NCBI GenBank assembly: GCA_963712905.1
Contig: CAVQJU010000001.1
Span: 124,001 to 188,000, forward strand
Origin: CAVQJU01 sp963712905
GTDB taxonomy: Bacteria; Acidobacteriota; Vicinamibacteria; Vicinamibacterales; CAVVIG01
Direction of reading: 5' to 3'
Length of the DNA stretch: 64,000 nt
Position 1 is the first letter of the stretch. The number at the start of each line of letters is the position of its first letter. Positions 35,981-44,626 of this stretch are shown one piece after another. The notes under the pieces were generated by a model that was given only the letters and a program-made list of their open reading frames with translations, had not been told where the DNA came from and ran no database searches. The position numbers were made by a program, and so were the translations under genes.

Positions 35981-36481
35981 ATGTGGATGCCGGCCTGCAC
36001 CTTCCTCGTCTCGGCGCTGGTTCTGCTTGCCGCGGGACTGCCGCCGGGCCAGCAGACAACGCCGACAGCAAGCCTTGCGAGCCTGGGTTGGATGTCGGGA
36101 AGCTGGGAAACGACCCGCGGCGGCGCGTGCATCGAGGAACGCTGGACGCGGCCCGCCGGCGGCACGCTGATCGGCATGAGCCGCACGGTGGCCGGCGGCC
36201 AGACCCGCAGCTTCGAGTTCATGCGCATCGAGTCGAGAAGCGACGGCGTCTTCTTCGTCGCCCAGCCCGGCGGGCGTCCGCCCGTCGACTTCAGGATGGC
36301 GTTGAGTTCAGGATCGGAGATCGTCTTCCTCAACCCCGGACACGCCGATCACCTGAAACGCATCATCTATCGGCGCTCCGGCGAGAACGAGCTCACGGCG
36401 CGGATCGAAGGCGAGGACGCCGGCAAGCCGTTCGCCGTGGATTACGTGTATCGCGCGGTGACTACAGCAGGGTGCCCTTGA
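35981..36481 (+). CDS. Secreted DUF6265-like protein
   Basis: 166 residues: a signal peptide (MWMPACTFLVSALVLLAAG), then ASLGWMSGSWETTRGGACIEERW and GGTLIGMSRTVAGG, which is the DUF6265 pattern of a small lipocalin-like barrel, ending in a conserved FAVDYVYRA. Unknown function; perhaps binds a small hydrophobic ligand. It converges with mgtE and overlaps it by 20 bases. Confidence 0.75.
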   Translation: MWMPACTFLVSALVLLAAGLPPGQQTTPTASLASLGWMSGSWETTRGGACIEERWTRPAGGTLIGMSRTVAGGQTRSFEFMRIESRSDGVFFVAQPGGRPPVDFRMALSSGSEIVFLNPGHADHLKRIIYRRSGENELTARIEGEDAGKPFAVDYVYRAVTTAGCP

Positions 36482-37817
36482 GGACGACGAGTCCCACCGA
36501 GAAATAGATCACCAGGCCGGTGACGTCCACGAGCGTGGCTACGAAGGGGGCCGACGACGTGGCGGGATCGAATCCGAGCCGGCGCAGGATGAGCGGCAGC
36601 ATCGATCCCACGAGCGTGCCCCACAGGACGACCGCCACCAGCGCCAGCCCGACCGTCGCGGCGACGAGTGCCCAGTGCGGGCCGTACAGCGTCGAGAACA
36701 TCGACCAGATGCTGATCCGGAGGAACCCAATCGTTCCGAGGATGACGCCGAGCAGCAGCCCCGACACCGCCTCGCGCCGGATGACGCGCCACCAGTCTTT
36801 CAGCCGCAGCTCGCCGACGGCCATCGCCCGGATGACAAGTGTTGACGCCTGCGATCCGGAATTGCCGCCGCTCGAGATGATGAGCGGCACGAAGAGCGCC
36901 AGGACCACCGCGCGCGCGATCTCGTGCTCGAAGAACCCCATGGCCGTCGCCGTCAGCATCTCGCCGAGGAACAGGATGACCAGCCAGCCTGCGCGCTTCT
37001 TGATCATGCGCGACAGCGCGATGTCCATGTACGGCTCGTCGAGCGCTTCCGATCCACCGACGCGCTGCATCTCGCGCGTCGCCCTCCGCTCGGCCACATC
37101 CAGCGCATCGTCCACGGTGACGATGCCGATGAGGATGCCCTGCGTGTCGGTCACCGGAAGGGCCGTGCGGTCTTCGCGTTTGAAGACCTCGACGGCCGCG
37201 TCCTGCGAGTCGGTGGCCGTCAGCGCGACGAACCGGCGATCCATCAGGTCGGAGACGTGCCGGGTGAGCGGCACGACGAGGAATTCGCGCATCCGGATGT
37301 CGTCGATGAGCAGGCCATTCTCGCCGATCACGTAGATCACGTTCAGCGTCTCGCTGTCCTGGCCATGCGTGCGGACGTAGTCCATCACCTGCTGGACCGT
37401 CCAGTCTTCCCGCACCGCGATGTAGTGCGGCGTCATCAGCCGCCCGATCGTGCGGGGCTCATAGCCGAGCAGCGTGATCGCTTCGTTCCGTTCGACCGGC
37501 GTCAGCAGCGACAGCAGGTGCTTGGTGACGTTGGCCGGCAGCTCGCCGAAGAGCAGCGTGCGGTCATCCGGCGACATGTGGTTGAGCACTGCCGCGACGT
37601 CTTCCTGTCCCATCGTTTTCACGAGGCCTTCCTGCAGGGCCGCCGGAAAATACTCGAAGACGTCCGAGGCAAACCGCCGGGGCAGCACGCGGAAGGCGAT
37701 GACGAGGTCGCCCCTCGAGAGCGTCGACAGCGCCTCGGCCGCTTCCGGCGGCCGCAGGCTCGTCAGCGCGGCGCGCAGGCCCGCGAAGTCGCCCGATTGG
37801 AGAAACGTTGCGATCAT
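36462..37817 (-). CDS. mgtE: Magnesium transporter MgtE
   Basis: 451 residues. The cytosolic N domain (about 1-130: LPRRFASDVFEYF, NHMSPDDRTLLFGELP) is followed by two CBS domains (about 135-255, GRLMTPHYIAVRED and DVFKRED-type segment) and five membrane spans, with the Mg2+ pore motif ISSGGNSGSQAST and PLIL near the end. The start is set at ATG 37817 (MIATFLQSGD); upstream frame is antisense to the methyltransferase gene. It probably carries out Mg2+ uptake gated by internal Mg2+. Confidence 0.93.
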   Translation of the reverse strand: MIATFLQSGDFAGLRAALTSLRPPEAAEALSTLSRGDLVIAFRVLPRRFASDVFEYFPAALQEGLVKTMGQEDVAAVLNHMSPDDRTLLFGELPANVTKHLLSLLTPVERNEAITLLGYEPRTIGRLMTPHYIAVREDWTVQQVMDYVRTHGQDSETLNVIYVIGENGLLIDDIRMREFLVVPLTRHVSDLMDRRFVALTATDSQDAAVEVFKREDRTALPVTDTQGILIGIVTVDDALDVAERRATREMQRVGGSEALDEPYMDIALSRMIKKRAGWLVILFLGEMLTATAMGFFEHEIARAVVLALFVPLIISSGGNSGSQASTLVIRAMAVGELRLKDWWRVIRREAVSGLLLGVILGTIGFLRISIWSMFSTLYGPHWALVAATVGLALVAVVLWGTLVGSMLPLILRRLGFDPATSSAPFVATLVDVTGLVIYFSVGLVVLKGTLL

Positions 37818-37842
37818 TGATGCATTATCCTTGAGCGAGCCG

Positions 37843-38427
37843 ATGATCCTCTCACGCTCCCTTCTCGAAACACCCGTGGGCGAGATGCTCGCGCTCGACT
37901 CGGGCGAAGGCCTGTGCGCGCTCGAGTTCACCGGGCCGGAGAAGCGGCTCGTCGGTCTCGAAGCGCGGCTGCGGCGATGGTTCCCGCCCCACGACATCGT
38001 GGACGGCGAGACGCCGACGATTGCCAGGGCGCGCGAGTGGCTGGACGGGTACTTTGCCGGCGTGAGCGCCGACATCAACGGGCTTCCGCTCGACATGCGG
38101 GGGGCGGATTTCGAGAAGCGCGTCTGGGACGCGCTGCGGCGGATTGCGCCCGGCGAGACGACGAGCTACGGCGCCATCGCGAAGGCACTCGGATCCCCCG
38201 GCGCCTCGCGCGCGGTCGGGGCGGCCAACGGCGCCAACCCGATCGCGATCGTGGTGCCGTGCCACCGTGTCATCGGCGCCTCCGGGTCGCTGACCGGCTA
38301 CGGCGGCGGACTCGATCGGAAGATCTGGCTGCTGGATCACGAACGCAGCCACTGGCCGATGGAGGGCAAAGGGCAGAGGGCAAAGGGCAAAGAGGAGGGC
38401 CAGCGGTCGCTGTTCCCCAGCCCCTAG
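37843..38427 (+). CDS. ogt: O6-alkylguanine-DNA methyltransferase
   Basis: 194 residues. The C-terminal catalytic domain has FEKRVWDALRRIAPGETTSYG, the active-site PCHRVIG (cysteine nucleophile) and GYGGGLDRKIWLLDHE. It removes methyl groups from O6-guanine in DNA, a one-turnover repair reaction. The last 20 residues (EGKGQRAKGKEEGQRS) are encoded by a 7-bp repeat array (38362-38400), so the natural end may lie earlier. Divergent from mgtE. Confidence 0.92.
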   Translation: MILSRSLLETPVGEMLALDSGEGLCALEFTGPEKRLVGLEARLRRWFPPHDIVDGETPTIARAREWLDGYFAGVSADINGLPLDMRGADFEKRVWDALRRIAPGETTSYGAIAKALGSPGASRAVGAANGANPIAIVVPCHRVIGASGSLTGYGGGLDRKIWLLDHERSHWPMEGKGQRAKGKEEGQRSLFPSP

Positions 38428-38476
38428 CCCCCAGCCCCGAGCCCCTCCCCTTTGCCCTCTGCCCTATGCCCTTTGC
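38362..38476 (+). repeat. Facing arms of GGGCAAA units with an AGCCCC centre
   Basis: Left arm (38362-38400) has GGGCAAA/GGGCAGA heptamers; right arm (38451-38476) has the complement TTTGCCC/TCTGCCC. Between them are CCCCAGC-type units. The left arm lies in the 3' end of ogt and the right arm ends near the stop of the MFS gene, so it could also end both transcripts. Confidence 0.85.
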
Positions 38477-39723
38477 TCTTCTTCAGGCGGCCTGACGCCG
38501 ACGAACGCGCGATACAACAACACGTCGTACACGATCTTGAGCGTGCCGGCGATGTAGAACGGCACGTTGATCCATGACGGCCGCGCGAACATCACGCCGA
38601 CAAACAGCGGGCTCACCGCCGCGCCGATCGTCCGCGCGACGCCCGTGATGCCCGCGGCCGCCGATCGCTCTTCCGGGCTCACCACCGCCATCAGGTACGA
38701 CTGCCGCGTCGGCACGTCCATCTGGCTGATGCTGAACCGGGCCAGCAGCACGCCGATGGCGAGCGGCAGCGTCGGCATCAGCGGCACGAGGATCAGCAGG
38801 ATGTTGGACGGCAGGTGCGTCGCCACCATCGTGCGGATCAGGCCGAAGCGCGCCGCCAGCGTCGACGCGAGCAGCGCCGACATCCCCGCCAGGATGTTCG
38901 CCCAGAAGAAGATCACCCCGAGCGTGCCGGGATCGACGTCGAAGCGCAGGTAGAACCAGTACGCCGCGAAGCTCTGAATCACGAAGCCGCCCGCGAACGC
39001 GTCGATCGCGAACAGCGCCGAGAGCCTCAGCACGACGTCCTTCGATCGGCCCAGGCCCGAGAGGTTCGCGAACGTCGATCGAGGCGGCTGGCGCTCGCCG
39101 CGGGTCGAGGGCTCCGCGGCGGACGAGAGTCGCGAGAAGAGCGCAGCCAGCAGGAGTCCGAGCGCCGCGTACACGATGACGATCGTCCGGTAGCTGTCGG
39201 CCCGGGCCATGACGCCGGACTGCAGCACGCGCGTCGCCGCGCCCGCCGCCAGCGCGCCCAGCGCCGTCGCCACCGACCCGGCCAGCGTGTACCAGGCGAA
39301 CACCTCCGTCCGCGCCCGGTCGGGGATGACCGACGACAGCGCGGCCTGCTCGACCGAGAGGAAGGGGCCGACTTCGTTTCCGCTCGGGCTGATGACGCCG
39401 ATCGTCCCCGCCACGAGGAGCAGCCAGAAGCGGCTGGTCGACGCGAACGCGATGCCGGCCGCGGCCATCAGCAGCGCGCCGGCGATGAGCACCCGCCCGC
39501 GCCCGAGCCGATCGGCCCGCGTGGTCAGATACAACGACACCAGCGTGTCACCGGCCAGCGTCAGCGCCAGGAGCGTGCCGATGCGCGGTTCGCTGAGGCC
39601 GGCGCCGACCAGGTAGAAGACCAGGACGACCGACACCGACCCGTACGCGAACAGCCGGATGAACCGCGTGGCGAACAGCAGCCATCCGTCCCTGGTCAGG
39701 CTCCGGAGGCTGGCCGGGATCAT
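38464..39723 (-). CDS. MFS transporter
   Basis: 419 residues with twelve predicted membrane segments; the loop after span 2 reads YLTTRADRLGRGRVLIAG, the usual MFS motif A pattern (D-R-x-G-R). A soluble loop between spans 6 and 7 is rich in charged residues (SSAAEPSTRGERQPPR). Substrate not predictable. Its ATG overlaps the stop of the aldo/keto reductase (TGATG), suggesting an operon. Confidence 0.85.
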   Translation of the reverse strand: MIPASLRSLTRDGWLLFATRFIRLFAYGSVSVVLVFYLVGAGLSEPRIGTLLALTLAGDTLVSLYLTTRADRLGRGRVLIAGALLMAAAGIAFASTSRFWLLLVAGTIGVISPSGNEVGPFLSVEQAALSSVIPDRARTEVFAWYTLAGSVATALGALAAGAATRVLQSGVMARADSYRTIVIVYAALGLLLAALFSRLSSAAEPSTRGERQPPRSTFANLSGLGRSKDVVLRLSALFAIDAFAGGFVIQSFAAYWFYLRFDVDPGTLGVIFFWANILAGMSALLASTLAARFGLIRTMVATHLPSNILLILVPLMPTLPLAIGVLLARFSISQMDVPTRQSYLMAVVSPEERSAAAGITGVARTIGAAVSPLFVGVMFARPSWINVPFYIAGTLKIVYDVLLYRAFVGVRPPEEEQRA

Positions 39724-40748
39724 CAGGCGGGGAGCGGGTTGCGGTCGGCCACCTGGCGCTGGTGCCAGTAGGGGTACGGCAGCGGCAGCGCGCTGGCGGC
39801 GTCCAGCTTCGCCGTCTGCTCGGCCGTCAGCGACCAGCCCACGGCGCCGAGGTTCTGGCGCAGCTGCTCCTCGTTGCGCGCGCCGACGATGACCGACGAG
39901 ATCGTCGGCCGCGCGGTGAGCCAGTTGAGCGCGATCTGCGGAACGCTCCGGCCGGTTTCCTTCGCGACCTCGTCGAGGGCATCGACGACCTTGTACAGGA
40001 GATCCTCGGGGACCTGCGGGCCGAAGGCTGCCGTTTTCGGGAGGCGGCTGACCGCCGGCGGCGGCTGGTTGCGGCGGATCTTCCCCGTCAGCCTGCCCCA
40101 GCCGAGCGGGCTCCACACCAGCGTGCCCACGCCCTGATCGTGGCCGAGCGGCATCAGTTCCCACTCGAAGTCGCGGCCGACGAGCGAGTAGTACGCCTGG
40201 TGCGCCAGGTAACGCGGCCAGCCGCGGCGATCCGAGGCCGCGAGCGACTTCATCAGGTGCCAGCCCGAGAAATTCGAGCAGCCGATGTACCGAACCTTGC
40301 CGCTCCGGACGAGCGTGTCGAGCGTGCTGAGCGTTTCCTCCACGGGCGACAGCGCATCGAACCCGTGCATCTGGTAGATGTCGATGTAGTCGGTGCCCAG
40401 CCGGCGCAGGCTCGCCTCGCAGGCGTTGATCAGGTGATGGCGCGAGTTGCCGAGATCGTTTTCTCCGGGACCCGTGCGAAACGACGCCTTGGTGGCGACG
40501 ATCGTCCGGGCGCGGCGTCCCGCGATCGCCTTGCCCAGGACTTCTTCCGATCTGCCGGCCGCGTACACGTCCGCGGTATCGAACATGTTGACGCCGGCGT
40601 CGAGGCAGATGTCCACGAGCCGCGTCGCCTCCGTGACGTCGCTGGCGCCCCACGCGTTGAAGAATTCGTTGCCGCCGCCGAACGTGCCGGTGCCGAAACT
40701 GAGGACCGGTACCTTGAAACCTGACTCACCGAGCCGTCGCACTTCCAT
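39723..40748 (-). CDS. Aldo/keto reductase
   Basis: 341 residues of the NADPH-dependent AKR fold. Catalytic tetrad positions are visible: FDTADVYAAGRSEE (D and Y), VATKASF (K) and YQMHGFD (H). The C-terminal VIVGARNEEQLRQNL supplies NADP binding. It reduces carbonyls; the natural substrate is unknown. Overlaps MFS by one base and is divergent from the methyltransferase gene. Confidence 0.92.
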   Translation of the reverse strand: MEVRRLGESGFKVPVLSFGTGTFGGGNEFFNAWGASDVTEATRLVDICLDAGVNMFDTADVYAAGRSEEVLGKAIAGRRARTIVATKASFRTGPGENDLGNSRHHLINACEASLRRLGTDYIDIYQMHGFDALSPVEETLSTLDTLVRSGKVRYIGCSNFSGWHLMKSLAASDRRGWPRYLAHQAYYSLVGRDFEWELMPLGHDQGVGTLVWSPLGWGRLTGKIRRNQPPPAVSRLPKTAAFGPQVPEDLLYKVVDALDEVAKETGRSVPQIALNWLTARPTISSVIVGARNEEQLRQNLGAVGWSLTAEQTAKLDAASALPLPYPYWHQRQVADRNPLPA

Positions 40749-40783
40749 GTGGTCTCCTGCCGTTGATTATAGAATGCGGCTTC

Positions 40784-41824
40784 ATGCCGAAAAGACCGTC
40801 GTCGCCGCAGGCCGAGATGCGCAGCCTGATCGCGGGCTACTGGGTGTCGCGCCTCGTTTACGTTGCCGCCAGGCTGGGCCTGGCCGATCTGCTCAAGAAG
40901 GGCCCGTTGACGGCTGAAGAACTCGCCGAACGCGCGGGCGTCCATCCCGGCGCTCTGTACCGCATGATGCGGACGCTCGCGAGCTACGGCGTGTTCACCG
41001 AAGGGAAAGGCGGCCGCTTCAAGCTGACGCCGCTCGGCACGACGCTGCGGTCCGATGTGCACGCGTCGATGCACGGGTTCGCGCTGTTCCTGATCGGGGC
41101 GCCGGTGTGGAACGCCTGGGAAGATCTCGAGTACGCCGTGAAGACCGGGCAACTCCCGTTCGATCGCCTCTTCGGGATGCCGTTTTACAACTACCTGGAA
41201 CAGCACCCGGAGAACCTCAAGATCTTCGGCGAGGCGATGACGAGCCTGTCGGGGACGGAAAACCCGGAGTGCGCCCGCGTCTTCCGAACCATCCGCCAGC
41301 GTGCCGGCATCCGCACGGTCGTTGATGTCGCCGGGGGATTCGGCAGCCTGCTGGCGCTGATCCTGACGCAGAACCCGAAGCTGAAGGGCGTGTTGTTCGA
41401 CATGCCGCCCGTCATCGCGCGCGCGCGCCAGGATCGCCATCTGACGGCCGCGCGGATCGGCTCACGGTGTGCCTTTGCCGGCGGCGATATGTTCGACGCG
41501 GTGCCCGCGGGCGGCGACGCGTACCTGCTGAAGTACATCCTCCACAACTGGGATGACGATCACTGCGTGACGCTGCTTACGAAGTGCCGCGAGGCGATGA
41601 ACCCCGGTGGCCGCGTCCTCGTCGCCGACGCCGTCGTCCCGCCGGCCGAGACGCCCGACTGGGGCAAATTGCTCGACATCCAGATGATGGTGGTCGTGCC
41701 CGGAAAGGAGCGCACGAAGGACGAGTTCGCGGCGCTCTTCAAGCGCGCCGGCTTCCGGCTGACGCGCATCATCCCCACTCGCTGCCCGCTCAGCGTCGTG
41801 GAGGGAGTCGCGGCTCCTGCGTGA
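40784..41824 (+). CDS. SAM-dependent O-methyltransferase (family 2)
   Basis: 346 residues. N-terminal winged-helix dimerisation domain (LAERAGVHPGALYRMMRTLASYGVF) and C-terminal methyltransferase domain: SAM-binding VVDVAGGFGSLLALIL, FDMPPVI, GGDMFDAVPAGGDAYLLKYILHNWDD, with the catalytic histidine in HNWDDD. It resembles acetylserotonin/hydroxyneurosporene O-methyltransferase-like enzymes. Substrate unknown. ATG 40784 (MPKRPSSPQ) is preferred. The YkgJ gene overlaps its stop by GTGA. Confidence 0.88.
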   Translation: MPKRPSSPQAEMRSLIAGYWVSRLVYVAARLGLADLLKKGPLTAEELAERAGVHPGALYRMMRTLASYGVFTEGKGGRFKLTPLGTTLRSDVHASMHGFALFLIGAPVWNAWEDLEYAVKTGQLPFDRLFGMPFYNYLEQHPENLKIFGEAMTSLSGTENPECARVFRTIRQRAGIRTVVDVAGGFGSLLALILTQNPKLKGVLFDMPPVIARARQDRHLTAARIGSRCAFAGGDMFDAVPAGGDAYLLKYILHNWDDDHCVTLLTKCREAMNPGGRVLVADAVVPPAETPDWGKLLDIQMMVVVPGKERTKDEFAALFKRAGFRLTRIIPTRCPLSVVEGVAAPA

Positions 41825-42246
41825 ACGAAGACGTGATGGAGGAATCCGCGCTCTGCCTGGCGTGCGGCCTGTGCTGCACCGGCGCGCTGCACCGCGACGT
41901 CGAGGTGCAGCCGGAGCACGTCACGTTCGTGAGGTCGCTCGGCCTGGCCGTCGAAGACGCCAATGGCCAGCCGTCGTTCCGCCAGCCGTGTCCGCTCCAC
42001 CTCGCCGATCGCTGCAGCGTGTACGACCGCCGTCCCCCCAGCTGCCAGGAATTCCGATGCGCCCTCCTGCGAAAATACGCGGACGGCAGCGTCGATCTGG
42101 CAACCGCGACCGCTCTCGCACGACACGCGCGGTCGCTCATCGCTCAAGGCGCAGCGCGCCCCCTCGCGCCGCACGAAACGGACCCCGAGGCCATACTCCG
42201 CGCCGCCACTCTGGATGTGCTGATCAAGAAACATTTCAGGGAGTGA
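41821..42246 (+). CDS. YkgJ-family cysteine-cluster protein
   Basis: 141 residues. The cysteine pattern CLACGLCC near the N-terminus and CPLHLADRCSVYDRRPPSCQEFRC further on match YkgJ/CxxCxxCC proteins, which bind an Fe-S cluster or zinc; biochemical role unknown. GTG 41821 overlaps the upstream stop (GTGA); an ATG at 41836 is the alternative. It is followed immediately by the heptamer array at 42246-42287. Confidence 0.85.
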   Translation: MNEDVMEESALCLACGLCCTGALHRDVEVQPEHVTFVRSLGLAVEDANGQPSFRQPCPLHLADRCSVYDRRPPSCQEFRCALLRKYADGSVDLATATALARHARSLIAQGAARPLAPHETDPEAILRAATLDVLIKKHFRE

Positions 42247-42287
42247 TACTGCCGACTGCCGACTGCCGACTGCCGACTGCCGACTGA
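42246..42287 (+). repeat. Heptamer array, CCGACTG x5
   Basis: Five to six copies of CCGACTG in the 59-base gap before the amidohydrolase gene. Same class as 8511-8546. Confidence 0.9.
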
Positions 42288-42305
42288 AGTGATACCATCC
42301 GCCGC

Positions 42306-43409
42306 ATGATCTATACGCGCCGGCGCTTTCTTCAGACGTCCGCCGTGGCCGGAGGCGGACTGTTTTTTTGCCCGTGCGGAATCGGCGCACAGGCCCAACC
42401 CGCGGCGGCGCGCCGATCGATTGTCGTGGGCGGACAACGCGTCCGGACCATCGACATGCATGCCCACGTGTTCGTGAACGAGGCGTGGCCGCTCGTCAAA
42501 GATCTCCCGCAGGTGGACCGCGCCATGGCCAACCTTGGCGCCAGCCCGATGGCGATCGACGCCGCGACGATGGACCGGCGGTTTCGCGAGATGGATCGCC
42601 AGGGCATCGACGTCCACGTCATCAGCGTCCACCCGAGCCAGTTCCTGTACTTCACCGAGCCCGGCCTTGCCGCCCGCATCGTGAAGATGCAGAACGAGAA
42701 AATCGCGGAGCTCGTGGCCGCGCATCGCGATCGGTTCGTCGGCTTCGGGAACGTGTCGCTGCAGCAGCCGGACCTCGCAGTCGAACAGCTCGAGTACGCC
42801 GTCAAAACGCTCGACCTGCGCGGCTTCATCGTCGGCGCCAACGTCAACGGCAGCGAGCTGTCGAACCCGAAGCTCGACCCGTTCTGGAAAAAAGTCGAAG
42901 ACCTGCAGACCGTCGTCATGATTCACCCGCAGGGGTTCGACGATGCCGGGAAGCGGCTCGAGGGCGCCGGGGCGCTCGGCAACAACATCGGCTTCCCGCT
43001 CGACACGACGATCGCGCTCGCGCACCTGATTTTCGAAGGGGTCCTCGACCGCTTCGCGGGGGTGAAGGTGATTGGGGCGCACGGCGGCGGCTTCCTGGCG
43101 AGTTACATCGGCCGCTTCGACAACTGCAACACGCTGCAGGCCCCGTGTCAGCGGATGAAACGCAAGCCCAGCGAGTACCTGCGCGGGCCCCAGCTCTACT
43201 TCGATTCGCTCGTCTACAGCCCGCAGAACCTGCGCCACGTCGTGACGGCGGCCGGCGCGAGCCAGGTGGTGATTGGGACGGACTTCGGTTTTCCCATCGC
43301 GAGCAGCACGCCCGTGGATACGGTGCTGCAGACGCCGGGCCTCAGCGCGGAAGAACAGGTGGCGATTCTCGGCGGGAACGCGGCGGGGTTGCTCAAGCTG
43401 AAAACGTAG
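42306..43409 (+). CDS. Amidohydrolase (ACMSD-like), Tat-exported
   Basis: 367 residues. A twin-arginine signal (RRRFLQTSAVAGGGLFF) precedes an amidohydrolase_2 TIM barrel: metal-binding IDMHAHVF, VHVISVHPSQF, AHGGGFLASYIGRFDN, and the C-terminal acid in IGTDFGFP. Family members decarboxylate or hydrolyse aromatic or cyclic acids, usually in the cytosol; export to the periplasm here is unusual. Promoter region holds the heptamer array. Substrate unknown. Confidence 0.88.
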   Translation: MIYTRRRFLQTSAVAGGGLFFCPCGIGAQAQPAAARRSIVVGGQRVRTIDMHAHVFVNEAWPLVKDLPQVDRAMANLGASPMAIDAATMDRRFREMDRQGIDVHVISVHPSQFLYFTEPGLAARIVKMQNEKIAELVAAHRDRFVGFGNVSLQQPDLAVEQLEYAVKTLDLRGFIVGANVNGSELSNPKLDPFWKKVEDLQTVVMIHPQGFDDAGKRLEGAGALGNNIGFPLDTTIALAHLIFEGVLDRFAGVKVIGAHGGGFLASYIGRFDNCNTLQAPCQRMKRKPSEYLRGPQLYFDSLVYSPQNLRHVVTAAGASQVVIGTDFGFPIASSTPVDTVLQTPGLSAEEQVAILGGNAAGLLKLKT

Positions 43410-43518
43410 AACGGCCAACGCAGAACGTAGAAAAGAAAAACGCGGAACGAAGAGACGTCTTCGTTCCGCGTTTCGACGTTTTCAGGCTTCTACGTTCTAC
43501 CTTCTACATTCTACGTTC
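43404..43518 (+). repeat. Facing arms of GTAGAAC-type units with central hairpin
   Basis: Left arm GTAGAACG and right arm CTACGTTCTAC units face each other around a perfect 13-bp hairpin (43441-43470, CGCGGAACGAAGA and its complement, loop GACG). Lies between two convergent genes. The same word family is at 57827-57919. Confidence 0.9.
43430..43470 (-). terminator. Intrinsic terminator for the minus-strand gene 43517-43996
   Basis: Read on the minus strand, the 13-bp arm pair (loop of 4) is followed directly by TTTTTCTTTT, giving a strong Rho-independent terminator. The plus side lacks a good U tract (TTTCGACGTTTT), so it would act less well on the amidohydrolase transcript. Confidence 0.75.
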
Positions 43519-43996
43519 AGTTGTTCGGGCAGGTCCCGAAGACCGACCGCGCGGTGTTCGCGCGGAATTCCCGCGGCGTGCCGGGCGCGCCCATGACGCC
43601 CTCGACCTGCGTGCGGGCGCCGCGCCACGGCGCCATGTCGAGGCCCATGACCTTCAGATCGATGGGCGGCGGCGGTGGCGGCGGCGGTGGAGGAGGCGGA
43701 GGCGGCGCGGGCGGCAGCGGGGCTGCGCCTCCGGCGGGCGCGCCTCCGGGCGCACCGGCGCCGCGGCCCGCTCCGCCGCCTGCACCACGGCCACCACCGC
43801 CGCCTCGTCCGGCCGGCGCGGCTGCCGGCGGGGGAATCACCACGCCCGCCAGAATCCACGGGCTCTGCGTCGTCCCTTCACCTTTGACGCAGCCGATCAC
43901 GGTCTGCACCTGAGGCGCGGTCGCCTGGCCCTGTGCAACCACAACCGCCGCGGTCGCGCAGACGAGGGCGACCCCGCCGAGCACTGCAAGCTTCAT
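43517..43996 (-). CDS. Secreted glycine/proline-rich protein of unknown function
   Basis: 159 residues: signal peptide (MKLAVLGGVALVCATAAVVVA), a short domain QVQTVIGCVKGEGTTQSPWILAG, a low-complexity G/R then P run (about 70-120), and a C-terminal part ARTQVEGVMGAPGTPREFRANTARSVFGTCPNN. Two cysteines may bond. No domain recognised. The frame's upstream ATG (44023) adds nine charged residues and is less likely. Confidence 0.6.
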   Translation of the reverse strand: MKLAVLGGVALVCATAAVVVAQGQATAPQVQTVIGCVKGEGTTQSPWILAGVVIPPPAAAPAGRGGGGGRGAGGGAGRGAGAPGGAPAGGAAPLPPAPPPPPPPPPPPPPPIDLKVMGLDMAPWRGARTQVEGVMGAPGTPREFRANTARSVFGTCPNN

Positions 43997-44158
43997 CGTT
44001 TTCTCCTTCTCCCGTTGGTCCATTCCACGATCACCCGCCTGGTCTGCCGGGCCGACACGTCCCCAGCGTCCTTGGCAGGTGCAAGTATAGGCGTGGAAAC
44101 GTTAGATCAAACCGGCCCTGAAAAACAATCGGTGCGGTGGTGCTATCGTTGCCGGCCG

Positions 44159-44626
44159 ATGGCGTTTCTGGCGTGGTTGAGCGGGAGCCCGCTCGGAGAG
44201 TGGGTGAGCGGGTCCACCTGGGCTTACCCGGGGCTGCTGTTCCTGCACACGCTGGGCCTCGGCATTCTGGTGGGCCTCAATTCAGCCGTCGGCCTGCGGC
44301 TCCTCGGGTTCGCTCCGCAAATCCCGGTGGCCGACATGGAGCCGCTGTTTCCTTATATGTGGGCCGGCTTCTGGGTGAACGCCTTTTCAGGGGCCGTGCT
44401 GTTCGTCGCCGACGCGCCGAAGAAGGCCGCCAACCCATCGTTCATCGTCAAGCTGGTGCTGATTGCCGTGGCGGTGGTGGTGATGCGTGCGCTCAGGCGC
44501 GAGGCCTTTCCCCGTTCCGGCGTGACGTTGCCCCGCGCCAGGCTGCTCGCGGCGGCGTCGCTGGTTTTGTGGGCCGGCGCCATCACGGCCGGCCGGTTGA
44601 TGGCCTACACGGCGGCGCTCAAGTGA
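44159..44626 (+). CDS. Membrane protein of unknown function (cassette gene A, second copy)
   Basis: 155 residues with about four spans: YPGLLFLHTLGLGILVGLNS, LFPYMWAGFWVNAFSGAVLF, FIVKLVLIAVAVVVM and LLAAASLVLWAGAITAGRL. It is paralogous to 13216-13734, with the same conserved LRLLGFAP and GRLMAY. Cassette B follows with a GTGA overlap. The divergent gene is the Gly/Pro-rich secreted protein. Function unknown. Confidence 0.75.
   Translation: MAFLAWLSGSPLGEWVSGSTWAYPGLLFLHTLGLGILVGLNSAVGLRLLGFAPQIPVADMEPLFPYMWAGFWVNAFSGAVLFVADAPKKAANPSFIVKLVLIAVAVVVMRALRREAFPRSGVTLPRARLLAAASLVLWAGAITAGRLMAYTAALK

Noticed and set aside
36462..38096. Extended MgtE start at 38096
   Set aside because: The extra residues are antisense to the methyltransferase gene and carry no MgtE feature.
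41584..42246. Long start for the YkgJ protein at 41584
   Set aside because: The first 80 residues are the methyltransferase gene in another frame; the GTGA junction at 41821 fits better.
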